NCBI GenBank assembly: GCA_900073065.1
Contig: FJOG01000001.1
Span: 696,430-760,429, forward strand
Source of the DNA: Phialocephala subalpina
Lineage: Eukaryota > Ascomycota > Leotiomycetes > Helotiales > Mollisiaceae
DNA length: 64,000 nt
Direction of reading: 5' to 3'
Made by a program: the position numbers and the translations under genes. The notes below the pieces were generated by a model that worked only from the letters and a program-made list of their open reading frames with translations, had not been told where the DNA came from and made no database searches. Positions 11,558-22,847 of the stretch are shown in pieces (the stretch's first letter is position 1; the number at the start of each line of letters is the position of its first letter).

Positions 11558-13319
11558 TCAACGATCGTCGAACTTATCCGGTTTCGCCTCGATAACCTCT
11601 TCAACCACCACCTCCAACCCCTCCATCTCCTCCTTCCCCACCAACGTCTCACCCGCAGGCCACAACTTACTCAATCCGATATAAACCACAAACGCGCTCA
11701 AAAATCCATAATACCACACCAAATCCGCCACATAAACCGCACCCCCAATATCCACCCCGGCATCAATATTCTTCACCAAACTCGGCATCGTAGGTCCAAT
11801 ACTAACCAGCATCGCTACTACCGCTCTCCAATTCCATCCCTTCACATACTCGTATCTCCCCTCCGGTTGATAAAGAGCCGGAACATCGACACGCCGTTTC
11901 TTAATGAGCCAACAATCTGAGATCGAGATGGCGATTATTGGCGCTAGGAAAATTCCTAGAGATGACATGAAGTTGAGAAGACTTTCTGCGCTAGTGATTA
12001 TTTTCCAGGGAATCATAACCCAACCTCCTATCACCGTCGCAATTATAGCAGCGCGACGAAGGTCGATGTATTTCGGGAATAGAGACGACATGTCGTTACT
12101 AACTGAGATGACGTTTGCGGAAACATTGACGCCGATTTGAGCAATTGTCCAAGCGAGACCGCAGTAGAAGGCTCCCGCTCGACCGGCAGGGGGTGTCCAT
12201 TTCGAGGCCAGGGTGAGAGGATCCCAGATATATTCTCCGTAGAGGGTTTTGGAGGCTGAGGCAGAGATGATGCCGAGGAGGGCGAGCCAAACGCAGATTA
12301 GGGGGAAGAAGATGGTTTGTGTATAAATTGTTCCGGGGGATGCGAGGTGGCGGGTGAAATCTGATATGTTGGTTCCTACTGTTGACCTGTTATCTGTGTC
12401 AGTTAAGGCTCAAAAATTTGGGAAGAGAGAGAGAGTGATTAGAGAGATGCATATGTACCAGCTACCGGTTTGAGCCGTCAATGTGTAGACGATCAACCAA
12501 GCTCGTGTTTTGCCAGAGACAGTAGGTTCCTGCTTCCAAATATCACCAGATCCACCAGCCATCCGACACACAGCAATCGTCGTCCCCGTCGCAGCAGTGA
12601 TAGTTATAAATGCCTTAACGGCGAAAAACCACTTCAACTTGTGTGGCCGAATCAATAGGAACGGTAGCTGAATGGACCAGAACAGAAAATGACTGAGTAA
12701 CCCCTGAGACGTGATGCCAGCAGAAACAGGCAGGTGATTAGGGATATTCAGATAGCTTGGCCATATGGCTGCAATCATGACTGTCAGAGCTGTACTTCCG
12801 GTGTATGTCTGAATTGAATGCCAAAAGAGGGCTGTAATCATTCGACAGACGACGGCAAATTTGGAAAATTGGTAGCCGAAAGAAGAGCGGATCCAGACGG
12901 GGAAGGGTACTCGAAGATAGGCTCCTGGTGCACCGTTGAATGCGATGGGCAGGGCCATGACATAGGAGCCGAGAATGCAGCAGTATACTGCTTCTCGCCA
13001 TGTTAGGCCGATGGCGAGGACAGAGGCTCCGATTTCCCAGCTTTGGGCACTGAGCTGTATAGTAGGTCAACATTGATAAATTTAAGGAAAGGAGACAGAG
13101 ACGTACGATGTCGCTCAGCCAGTAGCCAAGGATTGAAGAAGCTTTCCAGGCTCGTCTTTCGATGGGGGTGACGTCGAGATCAATGTTCGTCCATGTCCCA
13201 TCTGGCGCAAAAGATGTTTGCTGCTTGGGGAGAACCCATCCTGAGATATGCTGCTTTCCTCGACCAGACTCCTTTAACCTGTCCTTTACCCTCTGACCGC
13301 GCTGGCGGAGAGTTTCCAT
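11558..13319 (-). CDS. NCS1-family nucleobase/allantoin-type permease
   Basis: Predicted 545-aa plasma-membrane symporter, complement(join(11558..12386,12459..13054,13107..13319)). The start METLRQRGQRVKDRL leads to the NCS1 signature region: WTNIDLDVTPIERRAW, then LGYWLSDILSAQSWEIGAS, IGLTWREAV and NGAPGAYLRVPFPVWIRSSFG (motifs of helices 1-3). Later come AQTGSWSTVGTNISDFTRH (helices 6-7) and KWTPPAGRAGAFYCG. Splicing at a TG|GTACAT donor is needed to give GSWSTVGTN. The Fur-like fungal members carry uracil, allantoin, uric acid or related compounds with H+. The exact substrate cannot be read from sequence. It diverges from an amidase 391 bp away, which suggests that the imported compound is an amide or is broken down to one. 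The C-terminus ends in an acidic, Val/Glu-rich tail. Confidence 0.92.
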
Positions 13320-13710
13320 TGCGGAATATCTGTGATGACTTGAAATGTACGAAGGAGAAAGATTAAAATGGCCGTTGAAAGCTTGAACTTTCGAAGCCAA
13401 CCTACATATTAAATACAGACACATTCCATATCTCTGCTGAGCCGTGTGGATAATGTGGACAGCGTGTATCTCCGTCAATATCGAAAATGGATTGCTGTTG
13501 AATGCCGATCGTCGACCATCGAAAGGTGGGATGAAGCTACTGGCAGCGGACATGAGCGACCCTAAGATAGCTGCAATCCGACTTCGAAATCAACCTTCTA
13601 ACAACCTGAGAGTGAACAATTGACGAACAACATTTAAACTGTGCCGTCTCGATCGCAATTTGTACAACCCTCTTGAGAAAATCGCATCACTTTGACATTA
13701 CTTCCAACTC
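13320..13710. promoter_or_regulatory. Bidirectional promoter, NCS1 permease / amidase
   Basis: 391 bp between divergent start codons (13319 minus, 13711 plus). A GATA-type core (TTATCC or GGATAA class) appears around 13448 on the plus strand (TGGATAATG). GATA sites of this kind serve nitrogen-catabolite regulators in fungi, but one short match is weak evidence. Shared control of the two genes is plausible. Confidence 0.5.
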
Positions 13711-15213
13711 ATGACGTCAACCAACATGAACGTCGAAGAGCTCACGATAGCCCAAGTGCACGAGGGTTTCACTTCCGACTCATTTAGTTGCGAAGAGCTC
13801 GTCAAAGCATTCTTAGACCGCATCGAAAGACTCGATAAGAATGGGCCCAGAATACGCTCAACACTTGCTCTCTCAACGACCGCAATCGAAGAAGCCGCAT
13901 CACTAGACCAGCACTTCAAAACTCACGGGAAATTCAGGGGTCGCTTGCACGGCATCCCAATTCTTGTGAAAGATCAAGCTGATACGAAAGACATCGTTAC
14001 CACATATGGATCCATGGTAGCAAAGGATAACGTGCCTGACGAAGATGCATTCATCGTCAAGAAACTCAAGGACGAAGGAGCTGTAGTGTTGGGAAAGACG
14101 ACCATGCCCGACTGGGCAACCGCTTGGTTCTCGACCTCTTCGGCCACGAACTGGGAGTTCACGCATAACCCCTACAAGCTAGGTCACGACGTCGGCGGTT
14201 CGAGCTCGGGTTCTGCTGCTGCTGTTGCGGCGAATTTCGCGATTCTTGGCGTTGCGGAGGATACTGGTGGATCCATCAGATGTCCAGCATCTTTCACGAA
14301 CCTAGTGGGAATCAGATGTACGCCAGGGTTGATCAGTCGTACGGGATTTTGTCCATTGGTGAAGACGCAGGATACGCCTGGGCCAGTTGCAAGAACAGTG
14401 CAGGATTGTGCCTTGATGTTGGATTGTCTGGTGGGATTTGATCCAAAGGATGAATGGACTGCCGCTGCTATCACAGCGCCAAAACCAAGAGGTGGAAGCT
14501 ATGCGGCTGGGCTGGGTCCCAAAGCCATAACGAAGGCCAGAATTGGCGTTGTGAGGTCGCTTTTCGGGTCCAAGAGCGATCCAGCTTGCCATGCTGTAAA
14601 CAGCGTCGTAGCGAAAGCCTTCTCTACCCTCCAGGCTGCTGGTACCGAATTTGTTGATGTCGAGCTACCAAACTTGCAGCATTATATGACCACCACACCG
14701 GCGTACGTCGTTCGTTCCAGGTCAGATATCAACAGCTTTCTTGCCACTAAACCTCATCTCCCTCAGGACATCGCATCAATTGTTCCCCCAGATCCACAGC
14801 ATCCATCCCAAGATTTGACGTCTGCCGTTGCTCATGGACCGAAAGATCCGCTGACAGATGCAACATATCTCCAACGACTACTCGATCGTGATGAGTTCCA
14901 GCGTCGAATTACATGTCTCATGGCAGAGCATGGCCTTGAAGCTCTCGCGTTTCCAGACGTTCAGATTCCTCCTCCACGCCACGAAGATACGACGAATGGA
15001 CGATTTCCCACTTGTTGGGACTTTCCCACGAATACATTGCTGGCGAGCCAGGCGCGTATTCCTGCCATCAGTGTTCCGGCAGGTTTCACGGAGGACGGGC
15101 TTCCAGTCGGTTTGGAGTTCGTGAGCTGGGAATATAGAGAGCAGGAGTTGTTGGAATTGGCGGCAGGTGTGGAACACTATGTTTCTGGGCGGAGGCGACC
15201 ACTGCTAGAATAG
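13711..15213 (+). CDS. Amidase-signature family amidase
   Basis: Intron-less 500-aa amidase of the amidase signature (AS) family. The Ser-cisSer-Lys triad is visible: Lys87 in GIPILVKDQ, cis-Ser164 in DVGGSSSGSAAAVA, and nucleophile Ser188 in EDTGGSIRCPAS. The 24-residue gap between the two serines is standard. VLGKTTMPDWA and a C-terminal PAISVPAGFTEDGLPVGLEF block also match fungal amidases. It hydrolyses a carboxamide to acid and ammonia, probably in the cytosol (no signal peptide). Substrate is not predictable. Pairing with a divergent NCS1 permease points to a nitrogen-scavenging role for an imported amide or ureide. Length is normal for fungal AS enzymes (about 480-560 aa). Confidence 0.93.
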   Translation: MTSTNMNVEELTIAQVHEGFTSDSFSCEELVKAFLDRIERLDKNGPRIRSTLALSTTAIEEAASLDQHFKTHGKFRGRLHGIPILVKDQADTKDIVTTYGSMVAKDNVPDEDAFIVKKLKDEGAVVLGKTTMPDWATAWFSTSSATNWEFTHNPYKLGHDVGGSSSGSAAAVAANFAILGVAEDTGGSIRCPASFTNLVGIRCTPGLISRTGFCPLVKTQDTPGPVARTVQDCALMLDCLVGFDPKDEWTAAAITAPKPRGGSYAAGLGPKAITKARIGVVRSLFGSKSDPACHAVNSVVAKAFSTLQAAGTEFVDVELPNLQHYMTTTPAYVVRSRSDINSFLATKPHLPQDIASIVPPDPQHPSQDLTSAVAHGPKDPLTDATYLQRLLDRDEFQRRITCLMAEHGLEALAFPDVQIPPPRHEDTTNGRFPTCWDFPTNTLLASQARIPAISVPAGFTEDGLPVGLEFVSWEYREQELLELAAGVEHYVSGRRRPLLE

Positions 15214-16199
15214 AGACATCTTTCCAAGTATACAACGCGTTCAAGCATTGCAACAATAATAAACGCGAGTGTGCTTTTTGAAGGCGTCTTTGCAGCAGTC
15301 TGGCCATGGCTGAAGACACTATCCTCAATTTTGCCAAGCCGGCATTATGTAAGCAACGCTACGAAGTTGCGAAGGTAAGGAAGGTATCTTCGCCAAGTCC
15401 AACTTCTTCCATCCTTCTTCACACTTTCTTCTTTTGCTGAAATACGATATCAACGTGCTTGGCTGCACGATAGAACAAGCTCTTGACACTTGCCTTGTTC
15501 ACCGTCCTGCATCTCTTGGAAGATTCCAAAGTCTTGGTATGAGCAGCCCCGAGGATACCCTTCTTTCACTGCCAAGAGCCAAGCAGCCAAGCAAACTCCC
15601 ACCTGCCACAAGAGGGATCACGTCGGAGCATCACCAAGTATCGTGACGAACATTTCCCCCCATCACTAAGCGCAAAGCAGGAACTGGCTCGTGGAAATTC
15701 TCGTATGCGGCGCAGTGCGTACAGAACCATTCGATTTTCGTCATACAGTACAGAAACACGGCTCAATCGGACTCGAGCCTTCTCAATGTCGCACAAGCTG
15801 GAGAGAATGGCCTCACTGTGTCTCCCCAGCAGAGTCGCACCGATATCACTGCGGGGTACCGCATTTCCGAGCGTTATCAGTGTTTATCCACTGTATCTAT
15901 AGCGGTACCTAGCCGGTTCTTGGCGGCATTTACTTGAGTTCCTGCACTGCCAGCACCCAATGAGCGCTGTCAATGGATAAACAGCTGCTGCATCAAGGTT
16001 CGGTCCAACAATAATCAGCACCAGCAAATATGATCCCCGATCTGCATGGAAGCATCCGACCTTGTTCGCTGCTATCTTGGCAGGCAGGCAACATTGTATT
16101 CTTTCCTGGTAATGGAAATCTGCTGAGGGGTATAAGTAAGCTCTTTCCCACGTTCATGGTCCTGCAAGTGCTCGACAGTTCTGTCAGAATCTGGTCAAG
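15214..16199. other. Intergenic region and DPP V promoter
   Basis: No gene supported. A TATAAG element at 16131-16136 lies 64 bp upstream of the DPP V start codon. The short frame at 15434-15646 has no recognisable features. Confidence 0.6.
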
Positions 16200-18522
16200 A
16201 TGGCAGCATTCATGAAGTCGCCTCTGGCGACCGCCTTTCTTCTGCTTTCGAGCTTGTTCATTGTCAATGCTCAAAATGCTACGAAGTTCACCCCGGAAGC
16301 TATGCTCAGCGCTCCTCGACGAGGCACTGCATTGCCTAATTCCGAGGGAACTTTGGCATTCTATACTTTGTCTACACACAGCTTCGAGACGCATTCGAAT
16401 AAGCACGGTCTCTATGTGATGGACTTGTCCAATGGCACTTCTTACCTATTCAGCAATTCGAGTGCCATTGGGGAGGTTGCGTGGTTGGGAGATGGGAACA
16501 CAATTCTGTGGACTGTCTCGGAGGATGATGGCTCCACGAGCTTGTTGGTTGGTGATGCGACGACACCAAGTGCGGAGTAAGTTTCCCCTCCCCAAATCTT
16601 TGCTCCAGTCGATATGGAAAATAAACTGACATCCACAGGCCAATTCCTGCAGGTTCTGCACCAGGCCCAATTAGTGGTATCAAGCTTGCTGCGCTCGGCG
16701 GTGGCACATATGGAATCGCATTCTCTGGCACAGCTGCGCCAAATGGAACTCTATATAATTCCGCCCTTGCTGAGGAGCCCGTCTCCACTGGCAGAATGTA
16801 CACCCAACTTTTCGTGAGACACTGGGACACTTACCTCACGCCTCAGCGAAACAGTATTTGGTACACCGCTCTCTCCACAAACGGAACTGCATACACGCTT
16901 GGGGAGCCCGTCAACGCTTTGAACGGTACTGGATTTGAGTCTCCTATCCCACCTTTCGGTGGCACAGATAAGTGAGTACAAATCCCGCTGAGGCGCCATG
17001 AATTATACTGATCTTAGACAGCTACGACATCTCTTCTTCTGGTCTCGTCTTCATTGCTAAAGACATCACTCTAAACCAAGCGACAACCACGAAGTCGGAT
17101 GTTTACTATCTCCCTTTGACCACCTTCACAGAGCCAGCACCAGAGCCTCAGATTGTGACCACTCCAAATGGAATCGAAGGTGCCTCAGCAGGTGTCGTGT
17201 TCTCACCAAGTTCTCCATCCATCGCATTCGTGCGCCAGAAAGGCATCTCCTACGAGAGTGACAAGAACCGAATCTTCGTGGTTCCAGATGTCACGACGGA
17301 CCTTACTGCATCTGAATTTTATTCCTCTGAGGACGGAATCGGAACTTGGGATCGAAGTCCAGGAGCCGTTTTCTGGGGTCAAGATGGCAAGAAAATCTAC
17401 GCTGAAGCCGAGGACTTTGCTCGCGTCAGACTTTTCAGCCTTTCGGCTGATCCTGAAACCACAGAAGCACCAAAGCTCATCTTCGTTGATGGTGCCGTAT
17501 CTGATGTGCAGCATCTCGGCAACGATAAACTCCTCATCAGCAGCACGAGCTACATCGACAACTCTCTTTATTTCGCCGTCGACCCCGTTGCCGCCGCCGC
17601 AACGAATGCTACTTCTGGAATTGATTTGATCTCCGCAAATCTTGGAAACGGCACCACGTATGGCTTGTCCAAAAGCCAAGTCTCTGAAGCTTTCTACAAA
17701 GGAGATGGTGACTACATGGTCCACACCTGGATCATCCGACCATCTTTCTTCAAGGAGAACGAGACCTACCCTCTCGCTTTCTACGTTCATGGCGGTCCTC
17801 AAGGCTCAACAGCCGACTCGTGGAGCACTCGCTGGAACATGATGGTGTACGCTGAGCAGGGATATGTTGTGGCAGCTTTCAACCCAACCGGTTCTACTGG
17901 ATTCGGACAAAACATCACTGACACCATCCAAAACCAATGGGGTGGTCTTCCCTATAACGACCTTCTTCTCGGCTGGGACTACATCTCCGAGAACATCCCA
18001 TACGTTGATACGAACCGTTCCATCGCGCTCGGAGCCTCATACGGCGGTTACATGATGTACTGGATCCAAGGCCACGAGCTCGGCCGAAGAATGAAGGCCA
18101 TCTTCGCCCACGACGGCTCCTTCAACACCTTATCCCAATACTCTTCCGAGGAACTCTGGTTCATGAATCACGACTTCAATGGCACTCTCTGGGACGCGTG
18201 GGATAACTATGCTCGCTGGAATCCAGCTCAACATACAGCTGAATGGGCCACTCCAATGTTGATTGTTCATAACGAGCTTGATTATAGATTGCCGATTGCG
18301 GAGGGATTGGCGGCGTTTAATGTGTTGCAGAGTAAGGGGGTTCCGAGTAAGCTTTTGAGCTTTCCCGATGAGAATCACTGGGTGTTGAATGCGGAGAATA
18401 GTCTGGTGTGGCATAAGACAGTGCTGGATTGGTTGAACGGCTATGTGGGGTTGCCGAAGTATAGTCAGCCTGGGGATGAAGACTTCAGGGCTACGTTGAT
18501 GAATGGGCCTTGGGTTTATTAG
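16200..18522 (+). CDS. DPP5: Secreted dipeptidyl-peptidase V (S9C)
   Basis: Predicted 736-aa secreted serine peptidase, join(16200..16576,16639..16971,17022..18522). A signal peptide (about residues 1-24, ending NAQ) is followed by a beta-propeller region (about 30-440) with many N-glycosylation sequons. The C-terminal alpha/beta-hydrolase domain begins near FYVHGGPQGS. The catalytic triad is Ser576 in GASYGGYMM, Asp657 in NELDYRLP and His689 in DENHWVLN. Spacing and motifs match the fungal DPP V family, which releases X-Ala and similar dipeptides from peptides outside the cell. Family length is about 720 aa, so this copy is complete. A second ATG at residue 5 (MKSPLATAF) could equally serve as the start. 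Neighbours at 19-21 kb also encode secreted proteins. Confidence 0.95.
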
Positions 18523-19097
18523 GTGGGCGAGGAAAGGGGAGGATGATTTATGAGACAGGAATGTCGGTTGGGGAAAAGTACATTTACGAATGTTTAATGT
18601 TTTGAACAAGGCAAGCCTCACGTCGCTGAGGATATGACTGAGCTTAGGTAAAGTCTGAAGGGTACATGTCGCGTGTGACGCCTCCCTTCAGCTGCTCTCT
18701 CGCGAGTGCAAGAATATCCGGGGGGCACGGAGTCTTGGAGCTCCCAAAGTATTGGGACATTGATGGTAGTTGTTTGTTGGATTCGTGCCTTGATGTTTTG
18801 ATGCTTTGACTTCTCGTCTTCCCCGACATTCAAATTGGCATTCATTCTTAACCCAAGGCTAGCTTCCTACCTCCATCGCCCACAGGTACATCCTCTCGGC
18901 CGATCGTACCCACTTCCACTAGACACTGCGTTTCCAGAAGAGGTCCTCCAAGTCCGAACCAGCTGTCAGTCTCGCCGGTCTACCCACAGGGCGGCGGGAA
19001 CATTGCTGCTATCACAGCATTTATCGGTGCGGAATGGCAGCCTGGACATCGACAGTACTATTTCCCCATATCATCAGCCTCACATTCCTCATATACT
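18523..19097. other. Convergent intergenic region
   Basis: 3' flanks of DPP V (plus) and the small secreted protein (minus). An alternative last exon of the latter may lie at 19021-19041. Nothing else is recognised. Confidence 0.55.
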
Positions 19098-19373
19098 TCA
19101 CCCCCTGCCCTCTTTTCTCCGCATCTTTAGACTCACCTTCGTCGCCCCCGGCAAATTTGACGCAACACCCTCAGTCTCAACGCACTTGACCATAGCCGCT
19201 TTCGTAATATTCGATTGGTGCTCAAGAACTATTTGCTCGATGCATTGGCTTGAGTTTATGACGTCGAGGCATTCGTAGGAGCCTTTGGGACAGCCGTCGA
19301 CGAGGGTCTGGTTTTGGGCGTGCACGCCAACCAGTGCGAGGCAGAGGCTCAGAAGGTTGATTATGAAGCGCAT
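19098..19373 (-). CDS. Small secreted cysteine-containing protein, unknown function
   Basis: As one exon it encodes 91 aa. The start MRFIINLLSLCLALVGVHAQ is a clear signal peptide with cleavage near residue 19. The mature part (NQTLVDGCPKGSYECLDVIN, SSQCIEQIVL, MVKCVETEGVA) has four cysteines and two or three N-glycosylation sequons. After GATK the frame meets a perfect donor (GTGAGT, plus-strand 19131-19136), so the Lys/Arg-rich single-exon tail may be intronic. Splicing to the AG before 19041 would give a shorter ending (exon 19137-19373 plus 19021-19041). It faces away from a DUF1996 secreted protein 524 bp off. Small size, secretion and cysteines are effector-like traits, but function is not predictable. 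Confidence 0.6.
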   Translation of the reverse strand: MRFIINLLSLCLALVGVHAQNQTLVDGCPKGSYECLDVINSSQCIEQIVLEHQSNITKAAMVKCVETEGVASNLPGATKVSLKMRRKEGRG

Positions 19374-19897
19374 TGTCGGTTGTTCTTCGATTCTCCGAAT
19401 GTCGAGGGCAAAAGATTCGTGAGCCTGCATATATCTGGAGTAAATTGAGAAGTCCCACAACTGACTACTCGGTACTCAATCACCGCCCCACACGCAGTTG
19501 GACATTTTACCATTCAAGAGAACCAATGTCGAGGTAGAAGTGTATGCGAGAGCAACAAATGTTGATTGACTACTATACGGATATGATTAGCCGAAGACAA
19601 TAGCCTGCGTGTTGTCCACGTCGATGATGCCCCTATTGGAAGCGAACCAATCTTTGGCGAGCTTACCAATGTCTTGCAGCACCATCCTCGGCACTTTGGT
19701 CTTCAGCCTCGAGCAGTTAATGAAGAGGAATCAATCTTGATCGTCCAAACATTTGAGAAGTTAGGCCCTCTTGCAAGACTTATCAAAAAGACCCACACGG
19801 TCCTCGTTCTCCCGGATGGTTTTTTACTCTCGTCGTGTTTCTTCGCTATTGATCTCTCTTATTTTCATAAGCAGTTAAAAACCGACGACGAGTCAAG
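19374..19897. promoter_or_regulatory. Bidirectional promoter of two secreted-protein genes
   Basis: 524 bp between the divergent starts of the small secreted protein (19373) and the DUF1996 protein (19898). No TATA box or other firm site is seen on the plus side. The arrangement would allow co-regulation. Confidence 0.45.
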
Positions 19898-21211
19898 ATG
19901 CAGTGGACTACGCTCCTCACTCTCGCACTCGCTGTACCCAGCAGTGCTGTAGTCCGTTTCCACTGCTCCCAGCTCGTAACCCAGCGCCTCGATCCTCTCG
20001 TCAGCCCGGGCCTTCTTCCATCAAGTCATGTCCATCAAATTGTCGGCGGCGTACGTCCTCCCTTCCCCTCTTCTCCTTCCCTCTAACGCCATCAATAGGA
20101 TTCATTCAACGCAACAATGGACCCAAAAAAAGACATGCCCGCCTCCTCAACCTGCACCAGTTGTCAATTCACAGATGACTTTTCAAATTATTGGACTGCT
20201 GTATTGTATTGGAGAGCACAAAACGGGAGCTATAAGCGTGTGCCGCAGTTGGGGAATAATCAGTTTGAGAAGGCGAATGGCGGGTTGACGGTTTATTATA
20301 TGCAGGATCCTATTTATGATTCTGGACAGAAGAGTAAAGTTACGAGTTTTCAGCCTGTGAGTCCCTGTCACAAGACTCAATCATGCTTCGGGATAATTGA
20401 TACAAAAAATAGGGCTTCCGAATGTTCATCGGAGACATTGCAGCAAGGACTCTAGCAGAAGCAGCAAAATTCCGTCAGTTGACGTACACGTGTATGGATA
20501 CATGGACTACGAGGGCTCCGGAGATGACGTTGTTCCCTAACCGCACATGTAAGGAAGGGATCTTGACTAGTCTTCGCTTCCCAACTTGTTGGGATGGAAA
20601 GAATCTCGATAGTCCTGATCACATGTCGCACATGAGCTATCCTGAGACTGGGACTTTTGTAGGTCTCGTTTCTTTTTCTCGGAGGAGCACCCTTTGTTCA
20701 TTATTGTGGGAGCGATGAGTAGCTCGGTACTCTTGGAACATTCTCTACGGCTCTTTACAATGCATAGAAAAAGGAACGCTGACTCCAAGCCCCCAACTCC
20801 TAGGAGAGCGCAGGACCCTGTCCCTCAACCCACCCCGTCCGCACCGCCCAAGTAATGTTCGAAGTAGTCTGGGACACGAAGCCATTCAACTCCCTTCCTT
20901 GGCCCACCGATGGCTCCAACTCCCTCGTCTGGTCCTTTGGCGACGCAACTGGCGCTGCAAATCACGCCGATTATATTTTTGGTTGGAAGGGGGATGCGTT
21001 GCAGAAGATTTTAGATACGCCGACTTATATGAATGATACGGGGTTTAATTTGCAGAGTGTGGATGAGATGAATAGGTGTGTGCAGAAGAGGGTGGTGGAT
21101 GAGGATATTGATGGTTGTGAGTGGAAAGATGTTTTCTTGTGTGAGGGAGGGATTGAAAAAGGGGAAAGGTTGAGGAGAGAACTTGCTAATGATGTATGCG
21201 TGGTGTTTTAG
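19898..21211 (+). CDS. Secreted DUF1996 protein
   Basis: 354 aa, join(19898..20050,20099..20356,20413..20658,20804..21211), all introns in phase 0. A signal peptide (MQWTTLLTLALAVPSSAVV) precedes the DUF1996 domain. Its markers are present in order: CSQLVTQRLDPLVSPG, SSHVHQIVGGDSFN, STCTSCQFTDDFSNYW, GGLTVYYM, GFRMFIGD, FPTCWDGKNLDSPDHMSHMS, CPSTHPVRTAQVMFEVVWDT and a final SFGDATGAANHADYIFGW. The domain is confined mostly to fungi and often occurs with WSC modules; its biochemical role is unknown. The family is usually extracellular or wall-associated. Here there is no WSC domain or obvious GPI signal. The third intron is the longest (145 nt). Confidence 0.93.
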
Positions 21212-22446
21212 GGCTCCCTGCTCTTCCGGGTGGATTCCAAGCTCAATATGCTCCTGCTTCTACATAAACCTACCGGGCATCAGAAACGTAATGTTCGAAT
21301 TTGATTTTTAAGATCACTCGATGGAGCTAGAAGGATGTACTAAGCTGCTTGTGCTTGCCGATTTTGTTAGACAATGGGTAAGAAGCTATGATGGCTGTAG
21401 GAGAACCCAAGGGGAAGAAGTATGATCACGGGGGGAACAGTTTTATAGATCTAGTCTTTAACCATTTTCTGAGACTCGAGAGCCTCTTTTATAGCTTCAC
21501 AATTCTTCTGGAAACGATTAACGCTCAAACACAGTCGTTCGAAGTCGAGGTGTGAGAGATTTTAGTGGCAGCACGTGCCTTCCCCTTTTCTCGCTGTCCT
21601 GAACGGGAAGATTAAGCGATGCAAGTGCGGCGTTGACCGCTCCTTCCTTGAGCTCTCTTATCTTCAAGACAATCTAGGTGTTTAAAATCAGAGTACTCGG
21701 AGTTCGACTGAATCTCAAGGATCTGAGAATCTTTCCACCTGTCTTGCTACTCGCTACGAAATGATCGAAGCTGCTTCCAGCATGATCACTCATAGAGAAA
21801 CAACAAACACAAGAGAGAAGTCCTCAAAGATGATGTAAAAGGAAAGTGGACAAACGACAACAAGTCAACAGTTGACGGCAATACTACCTCCGCACCCCAG
21901 CTGAAGCTTGATTCAAGCTAAGGAGGCAAAGCGATCCAAACATGAGAGCGGCACAGCATCCCCATCCATTACCTCAGGGAAAATACAGCCCTCATCTCCA
22001 CCCTCTAAAGCTCTGCTATATTGAATTCATTGATGCGTAAAGTACGAAGGTCGTATACGTAAAGGTATTTATACCCCTCTCCTTGTGCTTTGCGCCTCTT
22101 TTGGCAACGTGCGTGTTTGCATGAGATTCACGCACTGCTTGAGATGAACTCTGAGGATCAACTTTCTACACTCAGTGGAAATTCCTGATGCCAAATAGCT
22201 ACTAGTATATCGGCTCTATCCAGACTCCAGAGACTTTCAAATGTTCTTTCAAGGCTGGGAGTTTGAAAATGTTATATGCAACTCATGTCTTGAAAATTTG
22301 CGGATTTGCTTGAGATTTACAAATGGCATGCATCCTCGTAGCGTATAATGCATTTCGCAGCCTTGTGATTCACCCAAAAAACACACAGGATAACGCATCA
22401 CGTGCCAATCAAACGCACCCAAAATCTCAAAGGAAGAAGGATCAGC

Positions 22447-22685
22447 GTATATATACGTTCTCTCGTCCTGCGTCTCGTCTCGCCTCGCACCCCATACGAT
22501 GATTGCCGGCTTCTTCCATTACCTCACAAGCCAGCGGAGTTTCCCGCAGATGGCTTTCCGGCGCTGGAAGTTGTTAGTTGTCAAAGAACAAATCGAGATC
22601 TGGGTCTGGGCATGGATGAGAAATTAAAGGTGATCGTCGGAAGTGGGGATGGGTTGTTGTTATCGTTTTGATGTTTGTTGTCAAT
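22447..22685 (+). repeat. Isolated TATA unit of the 32-36 kb family
   Basis: GTATATATAC at 22447-22456 is followed 227 bp downstream by TTTGTTGTCAAT (22674-22685), preceded by GGTTGTTGTTATCG. The order, spacing and flanking bases match the tandem units at 32.7-36.5 kb. Confidence 0.45.
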
Positions 22686-22847
22686 TTGATGATACTGCAT
22701 GCTTCCAAGAGACAAATGTATCTGTAGACATCCGAAACTTCTGACATCTGTGATCGGGGGCCGGTAGCAGGTTATCTCTCTCGTAAAGAGGAAGCAAGAA
22801 TGCAAGCAACGTCGACCCCGGCACATGCAACTGCAACAATAGTAACT

